Positions 1-10,452 are shown, counted from the first letter of the stretch. The stretch: DNA of 64,000 nt from Mugil cephalus (GCF_022458985.1 NC_061777.1:12799668-12863667), one strand, 5' to 3'. Program-made: numbers and translations. The notes: generated by a model from the letters alone, not told the origin.

Positions 1-17
1 CCCCCGTAAATGCATGA
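1..17 (+). CDS. prune2: PRUNE2 last coding exon, final 17 nt (copy 1)
   Basis: The first 17 bases are identical to 17,117-17,133, which end the last coding exon of the PRUNE2-like gene in copy 2 and finish with a TGA stop at 15-17. The rest of this exon and all upstream PRUNE2 exons would lie before the window. If the duplication model is right, this is the tail of the full-length PRUNE2, while 12,062-17,133 is the truncated second copy. The identification rests entirely on homology to copy 2. That the window starts almost exactly at this exon end may be chance or a scaffold edge. Confidence 0.6.
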
Positions 18-628
18 CAAACAGTTGCCCGATCACTTCACAATGTCCCTTACTAACAGTTGCTCTCTGCCCTCTAACCCAATGCTAAACCAGACTGGAT
101 ACAGACTTGCAGGACACAGCAGCTAAGTAAGTGGTAAGCCACCGTCCTCTGTAATTGACGATAACAGAGATAAACCGCTGGCATCCCCAAGTGTTCATTG
201 GATAGGGAAGATATTGCCAACATAAAGTCTATGCTATCTTGTAGCAACTTTTTATCTGGTCAACTAATCTCAGTGACAAATTATCGATACATACAGGGAT
301 TGGAACTAGTTTAGTGTTGATACTGAAAAGTTTTTTATGTCTCCTTTTAGTCAGATGCGAACTGATCTGTTTAACGAGGGAAGTAGAATTATTATTCCAA
401 GAATTCACCTTTGTACAGTTGAGATAGGCTTCAGCAACCACCGTAACCTTAGTGAAGATAAGTGGTAGTAGAAGATGAGATCCAATGTTCACCTTTGTGT
501 TCTTATTTTTAACTGCTACAACTTTATCTATATAGCACCTTTCGTACAAATGAACTGCAGCCCAAGGTGCTTCACACATAGAACAAATATATAAAAACAA
601 GCCCACAGAAGCCTCCCACTTCCACCCC

Positions 629-661
<33 letters not shown>

Positions 662-1690
662 TATTATATGACTGTAATTTGAGCTGTGCTCTGGCCACTG
701 TTTTTGATTCTCACATTCCATTTATTTTTGTTATTATCATATTATTAATATTAATATTATATGAAGTCAAGTGCATTGCAGTAATTTCTATTCTTTCTCA
801 TCTACTTTCTCACTCAGAGTCGACAAGGGGAACTCGGCTGTTTGACAAGATCCCTGGCTGATGCCTGTCTTCTCCATGCATATTGCTGTACTCTACTACA
901 GCATGTCTGAATATGAAAGTCAGCGTGCAGCATGGCACGTACAGCAAATAGTTGTTAGGGCAACAACTAGCAGTGGGTCAGGCAACTTCTCTTTCATGAA
1001 GGAAAATGAAAATGTGAGGGTGCTATATAGACAGTACTCTTGTTTGTATTGCAGAGACCGCCACTGTGCTGAAAGGAGGGTGCTCTTACATTAGGTTTAG
1101 TTTCTTTTGCCTTTCATTTGAGCTATTAATATTAATATGTAACAGATTTTATGGGTATCGTTGAATTTCCTCACTGACTTATTGCATTTATGTATTCATA
1201 AAATGAATGTATTAATAATTAACCCATCATATTGCTAAATATTAAGTTTGTAAAGGCAATGTAAGGTGCATCATGCATTTAACATATAACCAAATACAAG
1301 CCAACGGAAGACATATTCAACTGCGTGTTCTCGCAAGTTAACATTTGTGGACGATACTGTAATGTAGCTCTGTCAATAGACTGTAATGTTGAGTGAATCT
1401 CTATTTAGACTACAATTTAAGGTCATCAAGGTTTACAACACTTTATTCCATACACAAAATGATACAAACATCTTTGTACTTTACAAGCCTTACTGTACAG
1501 GCAGGACACAGTGGCCGAGCTATTTGTGAAGAGTTTACAAAGGTGCAGACGCCACCTGTCACAGTGAGGTTTAACATTGTGTCACAATATCGTTCAGTGC
1601 CTCGTCCAATCTTTTTAAAAGAAAAAAAAGCTGTCAGTAGTCCTTATGTGTCACTGTGAAAATAAAGCAACTTGATATAAGTTAGCAAAA
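18..1690 (+). other. prune2: Predicted PRUNE2 3' UTR, copy 1
   Basis: Non-coding sequence after the PRUNE2 stop, nearly identical to 17,134-18,810. An AATAAA poly(A) signal at 1661-1666 is a plausible 3' end. The stretch contains a LINE-tail-like segment (about 520-580, 'tatatagcacctttcgtac') and a (CA)n microsatellite at about 641-660. Reading frames here, including a 142-codon minus-strand frame over the CA repeat, show no protein family and are taken as chance. The UTR assignment is an inference from position and the poly(A) signal. Confidence 0.45.
641..660. repeat. (CA)n microsatellite, copy 1
   Basis: Perfect CA dinucleotide run. It is 4 bp shorter than its counterpart at about 17,753-17,780, which shifts the copy 1/copy 2 offset from 17,116 to 17,120. 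Length change of this kind is ordinary slippage. Confidence 0.9.
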
Positions 1691-2086
1691 AAAGCTGATA
1701 TCAGCAGCTGCAGTAATATGTTGCATGCTTTCAGTTGTTGAAGTGTACTCAGATCTAATTACTCACCCTAACGCAGAATAGTGCGCTGTTATAATAATAT
1801 TTAAAGATGGTTCATCTGAATTGTGTGTGAGAAAAAGAGAGGCTGTTTGGAAGTGGAGAGGAAATAAGGCGATAGTGTATGTTACAATGACAGGGCACGG
1901 GCTAGAAGGTGTCCACCTCGCAGTTTTGGGCACGTCTGTTTTTGTTTCTTTATATTTGTACATGTTTGTTCGTGGCTGGCATAGTATTTATTTGCTGTAA
2001 AATATGTAAAATGATTCACTTCATTAAAATGTGTTCCTCCCAACTAGTCTTTTCCTTCTTTTTGTAAAATAGAACGAATTTGTCAG

Positions 2087-2268
2087 AAATCTACAGTGGC
2101 CCTGAAGGTCAAAACACAGCGACATTTCAGAAAATGCATTAACATTTCAGAAAACGCAACAACATTGCATTATTATTATTATGTGTTTTTGTAATGTCGT
2201 TGTGTTTTCTCAAATGTCATGTTTTTGTGAAATGTTGTTGTTTTGACCTTAAGGGCCACCGTAGATTT
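2087..2268. mobile_element. Palindromic MITE of about 180 bp (copy 1)
   Basis: The two ends are imperfect inverted repeats of roughly 40 bp: the left end starts 'aaatctacagtggccctgaa' and the right end reads back as 'aaatctacggtggccctta'. A short AT-rich centre separates them. No coding capacity. This is the structure of a miniature inverted-repeat element. The same element sits at 19,209-19,390 in copy 2, so it predates the duplication. The superfamily cannot be assigned by eye. Confidence 0.7.
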
Positions 2269-2459
2269 CAATTTAGCCTTGCAACCGGCATAAACATAGC
2301 AGATATACATACACCTAACTGGTATGTATAAATAATTGACAGATTCAAGTTTTCAACTTTAAACATAACTAAATGTAGTAGGGACAGTGAATCATTTTGG
2401 CCTCAATAAATGGCTGATGGGGGCGAGTGGCACTGTTAGCTGGTTGGCTTCGCTTCCGC

Positions 2460-2720
2460 TAATATTCTCGTCTCATCCCATTTTCTGTACCGCTTAATCC
2501 TCACTTGGGTTGCTGGAGCCTATCCCAGCTGGCATCGGGCCAGCACCCTGGACACGTCGCCAGCCTATCGCAGGGCTAACACAGCACACGCACGCCTAGG
2601 GTCAATTTAGAGTCACCAACCACACTAGCATGTCTTTGGAGGTTGGAGGAAACCGGAGTACCCGGAGAAAACCCACGCAGACACAGGGAGAATCTGGGAT
2701 TTCACCTGGGGACTGACTAA
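2460..2720. repeat. Dispersed teleost repeat (copy 1)
   Basis: The sequence running from 'ctgtaccgcttaatcctcac' through 'gcctatcccagctggcatc' to 'ggaggaaaccggagtaccc' is recognisable as a very common dispersed repeat of fish genomes. A second, partial and more diverged copy of the same family occurs at about 2978-3100. No coding potential. Counterparts lie at about 19,587-19,840 and 20,098-20,220 in copy 2. Confidence 0.7.
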
Positions 2721-2977
2721 GCTCTCAGCCAATTGCAGGTGACCTGACAGAGTCAGTGTGTAATATGTGGCCCCATGATTGGCTCAGCAGCAATAGGGGC
2801 GTGGCCTAAAGTGTACAGGAGGCTTAGATTGACTGTTGAGACAGGTCCTGTATCACCTGAATGAGTGAAATACTGACTGAAAGATAAAGTCTCCTGCCTC
2901 CATTTATCCCTTTACTGAGATATGTTGGATTCACGTTAATGTGTATTTAAAGAAATTTAAATTTGTGGGAGATAACT

Positions 2978-3110
2978 CATCTCATCTCATCTTCCATGCC
3001 GCTTAACCTCACTAGGGTCATGGGGGTTGCTGGAGCCAATGCAGCTGTCATCAGGCGAGAGACGGGGTACACTCTGGACAGGTCGCCAGTCAACCAACAA
3101 TTTCGACTCC
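2978..3110. repeat. Second partial copy of the same dispersed repeat
   Basis: Shares 'catgccgcttaacctcac', 'gttgctggagcc' and 'gagacggggtacactctggacaggtcgccagtc' type sequence with the repeat at 2460-2720, in the same orientation. Frames open through it on the plus strand are repeat-derived, not genes. It ends just before the short palindrome at 3114-3162. Confidence 0.6.
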
Positions 3111-3113
3111 CCA

Positions 3114-3162
3114 TAGGTCTTCAACAGGGGAAACGTTGGGCCCGTGTTGAAGACCTATACTC
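3114..3162. mobile_element. Short inverted-repeat remnant, hAT-like
   Basis: 'ataggtcttcaaca' at the left and its exact complement 'tgttgaagacctat' at the right flank a loop of about 20 bases. The end sequence resembles the termini of fish hAT-like elements and also occurs alone at about 5205 ('aggtcttcaacgtttttcag'). It looks like an element deleted down to its two ends. The copy 2 counterpart (about 20,238-20,292) has a longer, different loop. Confidence 0.45.
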
Positions 3163-3226
3163 TAAATTATCTGTAGGAATACATATAAAATGGCAAAATT
3201 TTGTTTTGATTCAGGAAAACCTCCAC

Positions 3227-4891
3227 CTAATGCACCTGAGCCTGCGCCTTTTGTCTCAGATATCTCTCCAAGCAGTAGACAGCAATGGGATCTGTGTCTA
3301 TGTCAAACTTATTGGCAAAGAGATGATGCTGCTGAAGCAGCCATTGCAGGTCTCCAGCACTGTTCACACATATTGACCTGACATGGTCGCCCTGACACGG
3401 TGGGTACACTGCTTCCAGTGAATCCTGTGACCCCTCGTGCCACGGCCACCTCACCAGCCGCGCAATTGAACTCATATCTGTTGTGTCGTATTTAGGGTGG
3501 GGCCTCCTTGACCCAGGAACACCAGGCATCCGCTGAATGGTTGCCCAGAGGAACTCATCAGGACTGTAGGTGTCTTTGGCCCATTCGATCAGCGCATGTA
3601 TCCGTTTGTCTTCCAACACACTCTGAATGTAGCCTCGGTTAGCCACAAAGTAGGCATTTCCTGACAGAATGGGCAAGTTGAAGGGAGGCGGCTCCTTTTT
3701 CTTTCCTGTACCCTGAGACAGTTGAAAATATAAATTAATATGATGGTGATGGTCAGAACTCTTTTGAAATGGCAAAGTCACTTAATTAAATTTTGTTATG
3801 TAATAGGTTATAAAAAAAAAATGCATATATCAATATCCAAAATATGCACCTGGATTGTCCCGTTAACTATCTGGTGAGCTTGTGTTACCCTCCACCTCTT
3901 CCCCTCGACCATGGTTTCTGACTCCATACTGTTACCACCTTTCAGGAACCGCAGTATTCTTACAATCTCCAAGTTTGTTTTAAGGGGGAAGTCCTGGCCA
4001 CAGAGGTTGAGGAAATATTTCCATTTTGTACTGCTGTTATAGAGGTCGGCCATGCAGTTAAGGTCAGCCTGGACGCGCGGCCAGGCAGCATAGACCACGC
4101 TCACAGGCTCGCTGACCATGAAGACATTTGGAAAACAGGACGTAATGGCTGTGATGGCAGAAATGACTGAGGCCTCAGATTTTTTGTCCACATGGACACA
4201 ATAAATATTTTGGGGAGCATAAATCGCTCGTAGTAGGTGCTCAAAGTTCTGCACCTAAAAGCACACACACACAAAAAAAGAGATTTCAATTCTTGCCCTG
4301 TATGTTTCATACACTCACTGTTTTTTTATAACTACTAACTACTATGACAGTAGTGTGCCCCTGTGAGTGAGTTTTTTGTTGTTGTTGTTGTTGTTGTTTT
4401 AGACCGTGCATACCTTGTGATGTACAACAATAGAGTAAGCCAGAGGGAAGTCCTCTTCTTCTTTGCTTAACGGCGATGTTACGTATTTTCTACTTGACTT
4501 GAAGTTCCTGTTTATAAATGCACAATTGTGAACAAACAATTTATGTACATTTAAATTATGGTTTAGAGTTACACATTAACTGAAATCTGTGGGTCTGAGC
4601 AACGCACCTGCAGTTTTGGGTGGCATTTATATAATAAGCATCAGGGATCTTAGTGCTCCTGCGGAACTCTTTAGAGATGGAGAGTAGTTTGGCTTCATCC
4701 AGTGCTTCCCTCTCTCCTTTCAGTATTGCTGGACAGTTGTACGTTTGCTTTACAGCTCTATGTTCATGCCTGAGCGTGTGAGCAGGACTCTGGTCTGTTT
4801 TCGGCCGACAGAGTAGCAACAGCATCAACAGGAGTCCCAGTACACAAGTGAGCTTCAATAGCAGCCTCCTTTGTTTCAGTGAACGCATCAT
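3227..4891 (-). CDS. gcnt1: Beta-1,6-N-acetylglucosaminyltransferase, GCNT1-like (copy 1)
   Basis: Golgi type II membrane enzyme of glycosyltransferase family 14 that adds beta-1,6-GlcNAc to make core 2 O-glycan branches. Four coding exons on the minus strand: 4608-4891, 4414-4507, 3850-4254 and 3227-3712, with good GT-AG sites and matching phases, give 422 residues, close to the usual 428. The start is the ATG at 4891, just inside the acceptor. Residues about 8-28 form a short cytoplasmic end and a leucine-rich membrane anchor. Family motifs follow: '[12 protein letters not shown]', '[17 protein letters not shown]', 'RVQADLNCM', '[14 protein letters not shown]', '[15 protein letters not shown]' (the segment containing the family's catalytic Glu) and 'HHLFANKFD'. 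NAT, NSS and NGT sequons are present. Synteny with RFK and PRUNE2 says GCNT1. Some residues ('NSMESE', '[10 protein letters not shown]') recall GCNT3, and mammalian GCNT1 has a single coding exon, so the family is firm but orthology less so. No disabling lesion is seen. Confidence 0.9.
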
Positions 4892-4991
4892 TTGAGAGCA
4901 GTTCAACTACAAATCAATCTACAATCCTAGCTGAGGATGACTAATCAAGGTTTGCTTTATGAATTTTATAGCTAAAATACAAGCTACGTAC

Positions 4992-5103
4992 TGTTGTTAT
5001 GTTCTGCTTCACTGTCCTAAGTTTTAAGTGCATGAAGTAATGTTTGACAATGTGTTGCAAAATTCCTCTTATTATGAAGCCAGCCAGATTAGTCCATCCC
5101 CTC
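4992..5103 (-). other. gcnt1: Probable 5' UTR exon of GCNT1-like gene, copy 1
   Basis: On the minus strand a pyrimidine-rich tract ending 'ttttgtttccag' precedes 112 bases that end at a GTACGT donor (GT at 4990-4991). The first coding exon has its own acceptor ('gatttgtag', just upstream of the ATG at 4891), so at least one upstream exon must exist. Copy 2 has the same structure at 22,117-22,228. The segment is non-coding. Splice-signal evidence only. Confidence 0.45.
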
Positions 5104-5203
5104 CTGGAAACAAAATAAGACAAACAATATGAACACCTCACATGAGTAGCCATAACTCAGGTAAGCATATACCAAAACCTTATGCTTCCATATACAGTAG
5201 ATC

Positions 5204-5345
5204 AGAGGTCTTCAACGTTTTTCAGGCCAAGGGCCCCCAGGAGACCCCCTACCCATTATATGTGTTCTATATTAAGCTAAATGACCAATGATATGTATAT
5301 ATATATATATATATATTATTGTTATCATTTTGCATTCAGTATTAA
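5204..5345. repeat. hAT-like end sequence and (TA)n
   Basis: 'cagaggtcttcaacgttttt' followed by 'ggccaagggcccccag' resembles the terminal sequence of widespread hAT-type elements. It is followed by a (TA)n run at about 5291-5314. Copy 2 has the same at about 22,330-22,442 with a longer TA run. Between 5345 and 6280 I see no gene: AT-rich spacer inside the predicted GCNT 5' UTR intron. Confidence 0.45.
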
Positions 5346-6279
5346 GCAATTCAAATAATACACAGCTTCAAATATTCATTTGTTTCTTTTTTTAAAATGT
5401 GTAACAGTAAAGTGACTGTAACATCTCCTGCCTTCATTTATCCCTTTACTAAAATATGTTGAATACATGTTATGTGTATTTAAAGAGGATATTAACAAAA
5501 AAAAAAGATTTTTCCATTTTTTCCATGCCACCATTGCTTTCAGATGCTGCCATCAGACAAACGTCACAAGGTTCCACTGGCCTTGTAACCATTTTTAAAC
5601 AATCTTTCATGCAGTCTGCAATAGCCACCAAGAACAAACAGAAATAGACACATGCTGCTGTTAACAGCTTCCTCCTTTTTGTCAAACACTGACTTTTTTT
5701 TTGTCTGTTTTGTAATGTTGTCCTTTTTTTATGGCCGGTCAAAGATCTCTTTTGAAAGAATGAATTTCTATCACCCGTGACAGATAATAAAGTTTAGTCT
5801 AATCTAATCTCAGGTGTGGTAAAGCACACAAAAAATTCAGCTACCAAAATGAATACAAGTTAAAATTGTGCTAAATAACTAAAAAGAATAACAAAACAGA
5901 TTGAATATAATTATTCAACAAATAAATGAAGTCACTCTAAATGTAAATCAAACAACAATAACCAACAATAGTCTCAGAAATACATCTTACAAATGATAAA
6001 TCTATACAGTTACTTGCCAAGTACTTAGGAATTTATGTTTGTCATCCGGTTGATAAACTATGTGTGTTGGTAAGGTTGTTCAAACTGTGAGATAGATTAA
6101 AGGACTTATCTTATTACTTATCTTAACCTAAAACCTTTAACTCCTAGTTATTTTTGTGAGATGTGTAATAATGTGTCTCAGAAGGTGGAGTTTAATAAAT
6201 AATAATAAAAAAAGAAAACTGGGGTGGGGGCTACCCTCCATGCATTTTAATATACAAATATAAAGTTGAAATTTCAGTG

Positions 6280-6495
6280 TCTAATTCAATTCAGTTCAGT
6301 TTTATTTATATAGCTTCAATAACAATACACATTGTCTCAAGACGCTTTACAAAAACCAGGCTGCAACCTGTCCTGGCAACCTTGCCAACAGTGGCAAGGA
6401 AAAACTCTCTTTTAACAGGAAGAAACCTTGAGCAGAACCCAGCTCATATCGAGGGACCCATCTGCCGAGTGCAGAAAGTGTTAACAGCTAATATG
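6280..6495. repeat. LINE-tail / dispersed repeat (copy 1)
   Basis: 'cagttcagttttatttatat' followed by 'aagacgctttacaaa' and 'ggcaaggaaaaactctc', then 'aggaagaaaccttgagcaga', is a very common dispersed repeat in teleosts. The plus-strand open frame over it is not a gene. In the middle, copy 1 reads 'cctgtcctggcaaccttgcc' where copy 2 (about 23,490) reads 'gtctagagcaagcctgaggg'. This is a local block of mismatch unlike the surrounding near-identity. Confidence 0.65.
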
Positions 6496-6750
6496 TAAGA
6501 AGAGTAACAAAAAAAGTCTGAAACAGGTAGAACTGGACTTGAAGACCATACTCATTAAAGCAGTTTCTTCTATTCTACTTAGATGAGCGGTGACGTGTTT
6601 TCAAGAAACACACTATGATCTGGATGACTGAGAACGATCACAGGCATGTAATAAGACAGTTTTTATTTTATTGTTGAAAATAAATAAGAATGAATTGAAA
6701 TAAGAATTGCCATTTTGCTGAAATAACAAGCAAATAAAAATGCTTCTTAC

Positions 6751-6905
6751 CTGAGGTTTTACAGACAGACGATCTGATGCAAGTCTCCTTTCTTAGTCTC
6801 TGTCTCTGTCCCTCCCAGCTGTCTGATAACTCAGACCTGGTGTTTGCACAGTCATCTACTCGCTCACTAACCGTTTCAGGTGCTAATGGGTGTAACTTTT
6901 TCAAA
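6751..6905 (-). other. gcnt1: Candidate first (5' UTR) exon of GCNT1-like gene, copy 1
   Basis: On the minus strand 'aaacctcag' followed by 'gtaagaagc' is a near-consensus splice donor (exon end at 6751). The preceding roughly 150 bases contain a polypyrimidine/AGAGACAG stretch and no long coding frame. Position upstream of the UTR exon at 4992-5103 suggests a non-coding first exon; the 5' end is not defined. Copy 2 keeps the donor (exon end 23,878) but has one extra six-base unit in the 'tctgtctctgtc' stretch. Confidence 0.35.
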
Positions 6906-7723
6906 GTGAAACATTAATTATGCACCTGTGGAAAATTGCAAAATTGTGTGTAGACATAAGAACTGAACAAATCGCTAATGTTTCAACAAATTCTTTCCAT
7001 ATTCATACAAACTACTAAAAATTTGTGCATAATTTGCGTGATAACCCCTACCTTTATACTTGGTGTGTGGCTGCTACACAGCAAAAATTGGAGAGTTAAA
7101 TTTTCAGGATTAAACATCTGGGAGTTCCCAACGTGTAAATTTAACACATTTGGATTTAAATCGTGTCCAGAGTCAGAGTTATTTCACAGAGTTGATCAGA
7201 TCAGTGTTAGTTTAGCTCTGCAAAGACGTCATTAAGCTCCGCCTTTTCTCCTGCACTTCACGTCTTCAGTTTGCGCCACTTCTTCAGTCAGTACTATTTT
7301 CCTCCTCTCGCATGTCAAACACGGTAAGTGAAATTTAGTGAAAACTTACTAAAACAATTATGAATTGATGGTGTGAACTGCAGTATGTACATCAATACGT
7401 CGAATATATACTCTTCAAAGCCTTGTTTGTTGCCAGGACTGAACAGTAAATTTGTCCACGTGTGGTGAGCTAGCAAGATAACGTTAGCTTAATTAGTTAA
7501 CCGCTAGTTACTAAAAATGTCTGTAATTATCAATGACATGTTAACAACAAGCTGCTGTTATCTTTTTTACTGTTTAAAGGCTTGTTTGAGGCTGGAGCGA
7601 CCACGAAGGGCGCAGCTAAAAGCTAAGCGCGGCTAATGCTAAACGTTAGCTTAATTAGCTAGTTCGGCGGCTAACTCGGCTGCTAACTGGCTGACTGTAG
7701 ACGGGATCATCCCTATGTAGGAC

Positions 7724-9236
7724 ATGTTTTTAGCAGCGCTTAAAACTAAGCACAACAGACAGCAGAAGTATGTGAAGTTGGCCGAGGTAGAAGGACACTT
7801 TGACTTTCTTCAATTCCACGAAAATGGTAAGTTATTTTTCTTTAGCTTAAAGACTTTGAAAAACAAGTTTAATAATACACACATACTGTTTTATAACCTC
7901 TTTCTGCCATCCTCACATATCTTGAAAATATTATTCACTTTTAAGGAGCTGAAATTTCCTTTTTTCTCAAAAATTTATGTTTATCAATATAGTTAATACA
8001 TTTAATAGTCTTATCTTACATTTTTTTTTCCAGTTCTTGAGAGATTTGCCTGCCACCAGATGCACAAGTCATTTACAAGGACGCAACAGGTACAGAAGTT
8101 GATGAAGAAATATTCAGCGACCTGGTTGGACAAGGCAATGTGGTGCTGACAGTTTTCTCAAATGATGGTGAGATATAAAGGCAAATATAATCAGGCGCTC
8201 TACAGAATAAGATGACTTACTTCTTTTTAAATTCCTTTAGAGTTTTCTGATTGGTCCCTGTCTTCAGCTTCTGAGTCGGACTCAAGCTTCAGCTCAAATG
8301 CATCGACTGTAAACATGGATGAGGTCCCAAGGAAGAGACAACGATTTGCAGATGCAAATGCAGCGTCTGCTAAACAGGTTCACTTGATTCTCATGAGTTT
8401 AACATTTTTGCATTTTTCAGTCTCCAGAAAAGTTGTTAATAACCATGTTTGACATTCTTGTGGTTTTGTTTTTTTATTAGTTGATAGAAGCTGTGCTTAG
8501 AGGCAAGTCCGGTGGTGAAGAGGTACTACAGGAGTACCGAAGAACAGAAACATTAACAGATGCTGCAAGACGGCACATGGTGAACATACTGGTGGCTCAC
8601 ATGATTGATAACCATGGGTTTGTATGTTTTATATTCTTTTTGTTTTTGCTAAACAACTGTATGGCCATTGCATACATTTGGGTTACTAATTTATTATCCC
8701 CTCTCAGCACCTCCCCATTAAAGCGATCAGAGAAGAGTATGCTCTTGGTATCGTGATGCTGTTCCCTTCCCTCAAGGATCCATATTCCAAGAAAGGCTAT
8801 GTAAGTCATTATTATTGTTTTCATGACACTTGCATGTTGTGATGCAAAGTCGTGTATTTGACACTGACATTTGAATTCTCAGATTTGTCATGAGCCAAGT
8901 ATGACAATGCTTTTTTTTTCTCAGGAACACACTCAGAAAACAGTCCAAATGCAGATTCGTCGAGGGTCTGCAATGCCACCGAGTAGCTCCATTGGCTTTT
9001 CTCCAGGAGGGCCAACTTTGCAAAGGATGTTAATGTTGAAGGACAGTGTGGTGTATAAAGCTGGACTTGTTGTATGCTGTACAGTGGAAGAAGACATGCC
9101 AGTCTTTTGTGAAATAAGTGATGTTCTTTTGGTTGATAATCACATTTTTTTTTCTGACAAACAAGCTATTCAGAGAATTTTGATGGCCATCATCATGCAT
9201 TCAGAGTATTGCGAAGTGAGGGAAGGTGTGTCATAA
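7724..9236 (+). pseudogene. Decayed multi-exon gene carried by the transposon
   Basis: Six exon-like blocks with splice signals can be read at about 7724-7826, 8034-8167, 8241-8377, 8481-8617, 8708-8800 and 8925-9236. Blocks 2-5 encode an acidic/serine-rich stretch ('NDEFSDWSLSSASESDSS'), a basic 'PRKRQR' and a helical segment ('TDAARRHMVNILVAHMIDNHG', then 'LGIVMLFPSLKDPYSKKGY'). Block 6 encodes 'LKDSVVYKAGLVV' and 'PVFCEISDVLLVDNHIFFS'. From memory this resembles the multicopy fish proteins annotated 'sterile alpha motif domain-containing 3-like'. Block 2 needs a frameshift near 8050 to connect, and the block 4 donor is off by a base. The run from 'KKGY' straight to 'EHTQKT' suggests the middle is deleted. 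Not related to neighbouring genes. Confidence 0.55.
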
Positions 9237-9429
9237 AAATGTCAAAGCTTAAATGTTATAAACTGTTTGATATTCAAAGCTCATAGTGTCTCAGATGAAA
9301 CTTGTACATTATACCTTCATTTGTGATGTTTTGAATGACTGCAAGGGAGGAAAAATAAATGCAAGTTTAAAAAATGATGATATTGATTGGAATTATTTTA
9401 AAATACATATTCATTTTAATACTGTTTCA

Positions 9430-9690
9430 GTGTTGATAGCTTAACACTTTAGGGAGTTAAATGGACCCTACCAAATAGTAAAAATTTAACTGAGCAGTGT
9501 TACTCGTCCAATCCCTTAGTGTTAATTTAACTCTGATTTGGGAGTTAAAGAAGGAACGCTGGCAAAGTGTTAAATGTTTAACTATTTTGAAAGTGTTAAT
9601 TTAACTCTGGAGAGTGTGGAGCAATATAAACCCTCAAAAAGTGTTGAAATCAACTCTGGGAGTTAATACAACACTGGACTTTTTGCTGTG
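9430..9690. repeat. Subterminal GTTAA-box array of the transposon
   Basis: Repeated units of the type 'gtgttaatttaactct', 'gggagttaa' and 'aagtgttaaatg' occur at least eight times in both orientations. Similar boxes appear in the first 120 bases at the left end ('ggagagttaaattttc', 'gtgtaaatttaacac'). Arrays like this are commonly transposase-binding sites in DNA transposons; that function here is an inference. Confidence 0.55.
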
Positions 9691-9692
9691 TA

Positions 9693-10452
9693 TGGTGCTG
9701 GTGTCCGGCCAGCTGGTATTTTGAACTTTTTATTATTTTATCATTATTATTGTTCAAGATCCAAGATCACTTTATTGATCCCTGCCGGGAAATTGTTTAG
9801 TCCAAGTCTCAAGCAAACAGAGAACAGAAATGTGACCAGACATAGAAAAAATAGTCCGGATCCAAAGTGTTTCAGTGTTTGTTAAATAAAGTTGTTGTTA
9901 TTGTTGTCATTTGTACCAGGGATTAAATGCCTTTTATTTCTGTCTGAATTATTGTCCAAAAATATTGCTGGATAATAAAAACGAGATTACTACATTTGAA
10001 ATTCATTTTTAACTTTGGTCTCAAAGGTCGGTGGTTTAGTGAACGATTAGCCTCATGCCGCCCTCTTGTGGTTTGTTTTATCACACGCCGAAATAAGTTA
10101 CAAACCGGACTGACCATTAAATGTTTTTCATGAATTAAAAACTGCCGAGCTCCCTGATGGGGACAGGATTATGGATTATCAAAATTGTGATTTGTTTTTT
10201 TTGTTTTGTTTTTTTGTTGTTGTCTTTTTTTTTCCACAGAAACAGACAAGAAAAAAACATGTTAAAAAGGAAGAACAACTACAACTACAATGTATGTTAT
10301 GGATTATTATGTAGTGTAGTATAATATTCCCGTTTTTGTACATGGCATGTGTAGAATATGTCCGACTCTTCGATTTTCAAAGTATCAAAAAAATAATAAT
10401 AAAATAAAATTTTTTGTCTGAAAGACAGCCAGCTGTTACCGGGACACTAGTC
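9693..10452. other. Spacer upstream of RFK pseudogene, with LINE-tail fragment
   Basis: 'caagatcactttattgatcc' (about 9763-9782) is a common fish LINE 3'-tail motif. The rest is AT-rich spacer matching 24,240-25,060 of copy 2, except that copy 1 lacks the GATA microsatellite (copy 2 about 24,380-24,560). Immediately before 10,410 about 540 bp present in copy 2 (about 25,058-25,598) are missing; these contain the RFK promoter and 5' UTR. No gene seen. Confidence 0.6.

Larger units (their letters stand above)
7077..9690 (+). mobile_element. 2.6-kb TA-flanked DNA transposon insertion in copy 1
   Basis: Compared with copy 2, copy 1 has 2,614 extra bases here. The left end reads 'cacagcaaaaa' and the right end 'tttttgctgtg', exact inverted repeats, each flanked by TA (7075-7076 and 9691-9692), so a TA target duplication is likely. 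The last 260 bases are crowded with 'agtgttaatttaactctg'-like subterminal boxes in alternating orientation. The uninterrupted site in copy 2 is about 24,225-24,245. The superfamily is uncertain: TA targets fit IS630/Tc1-mariner-like or unclassified 'DNA-TA' elements. I see no recognisable transposase catalytic motif. The internal gene is described separately. Confidence 0.8.

Noticed and set aside
229-657. 142-codon minus-strand open frame (and its copy at 17,345-17,818)
   Set aside because: Its start is translation of the CA microsatellite, it crosses a LINE-tail-like segment and it lies in a predicted 3' UTR. No family similarity. Near-identity between copies is due to the duplication, not selection.
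2963-3381. Plus-strand frames overlapping the GCNT last exon
   Set aside because: One is a repeat-derived frame running into the antisense of GCNT exon 4, the other pure antisense of that exon.
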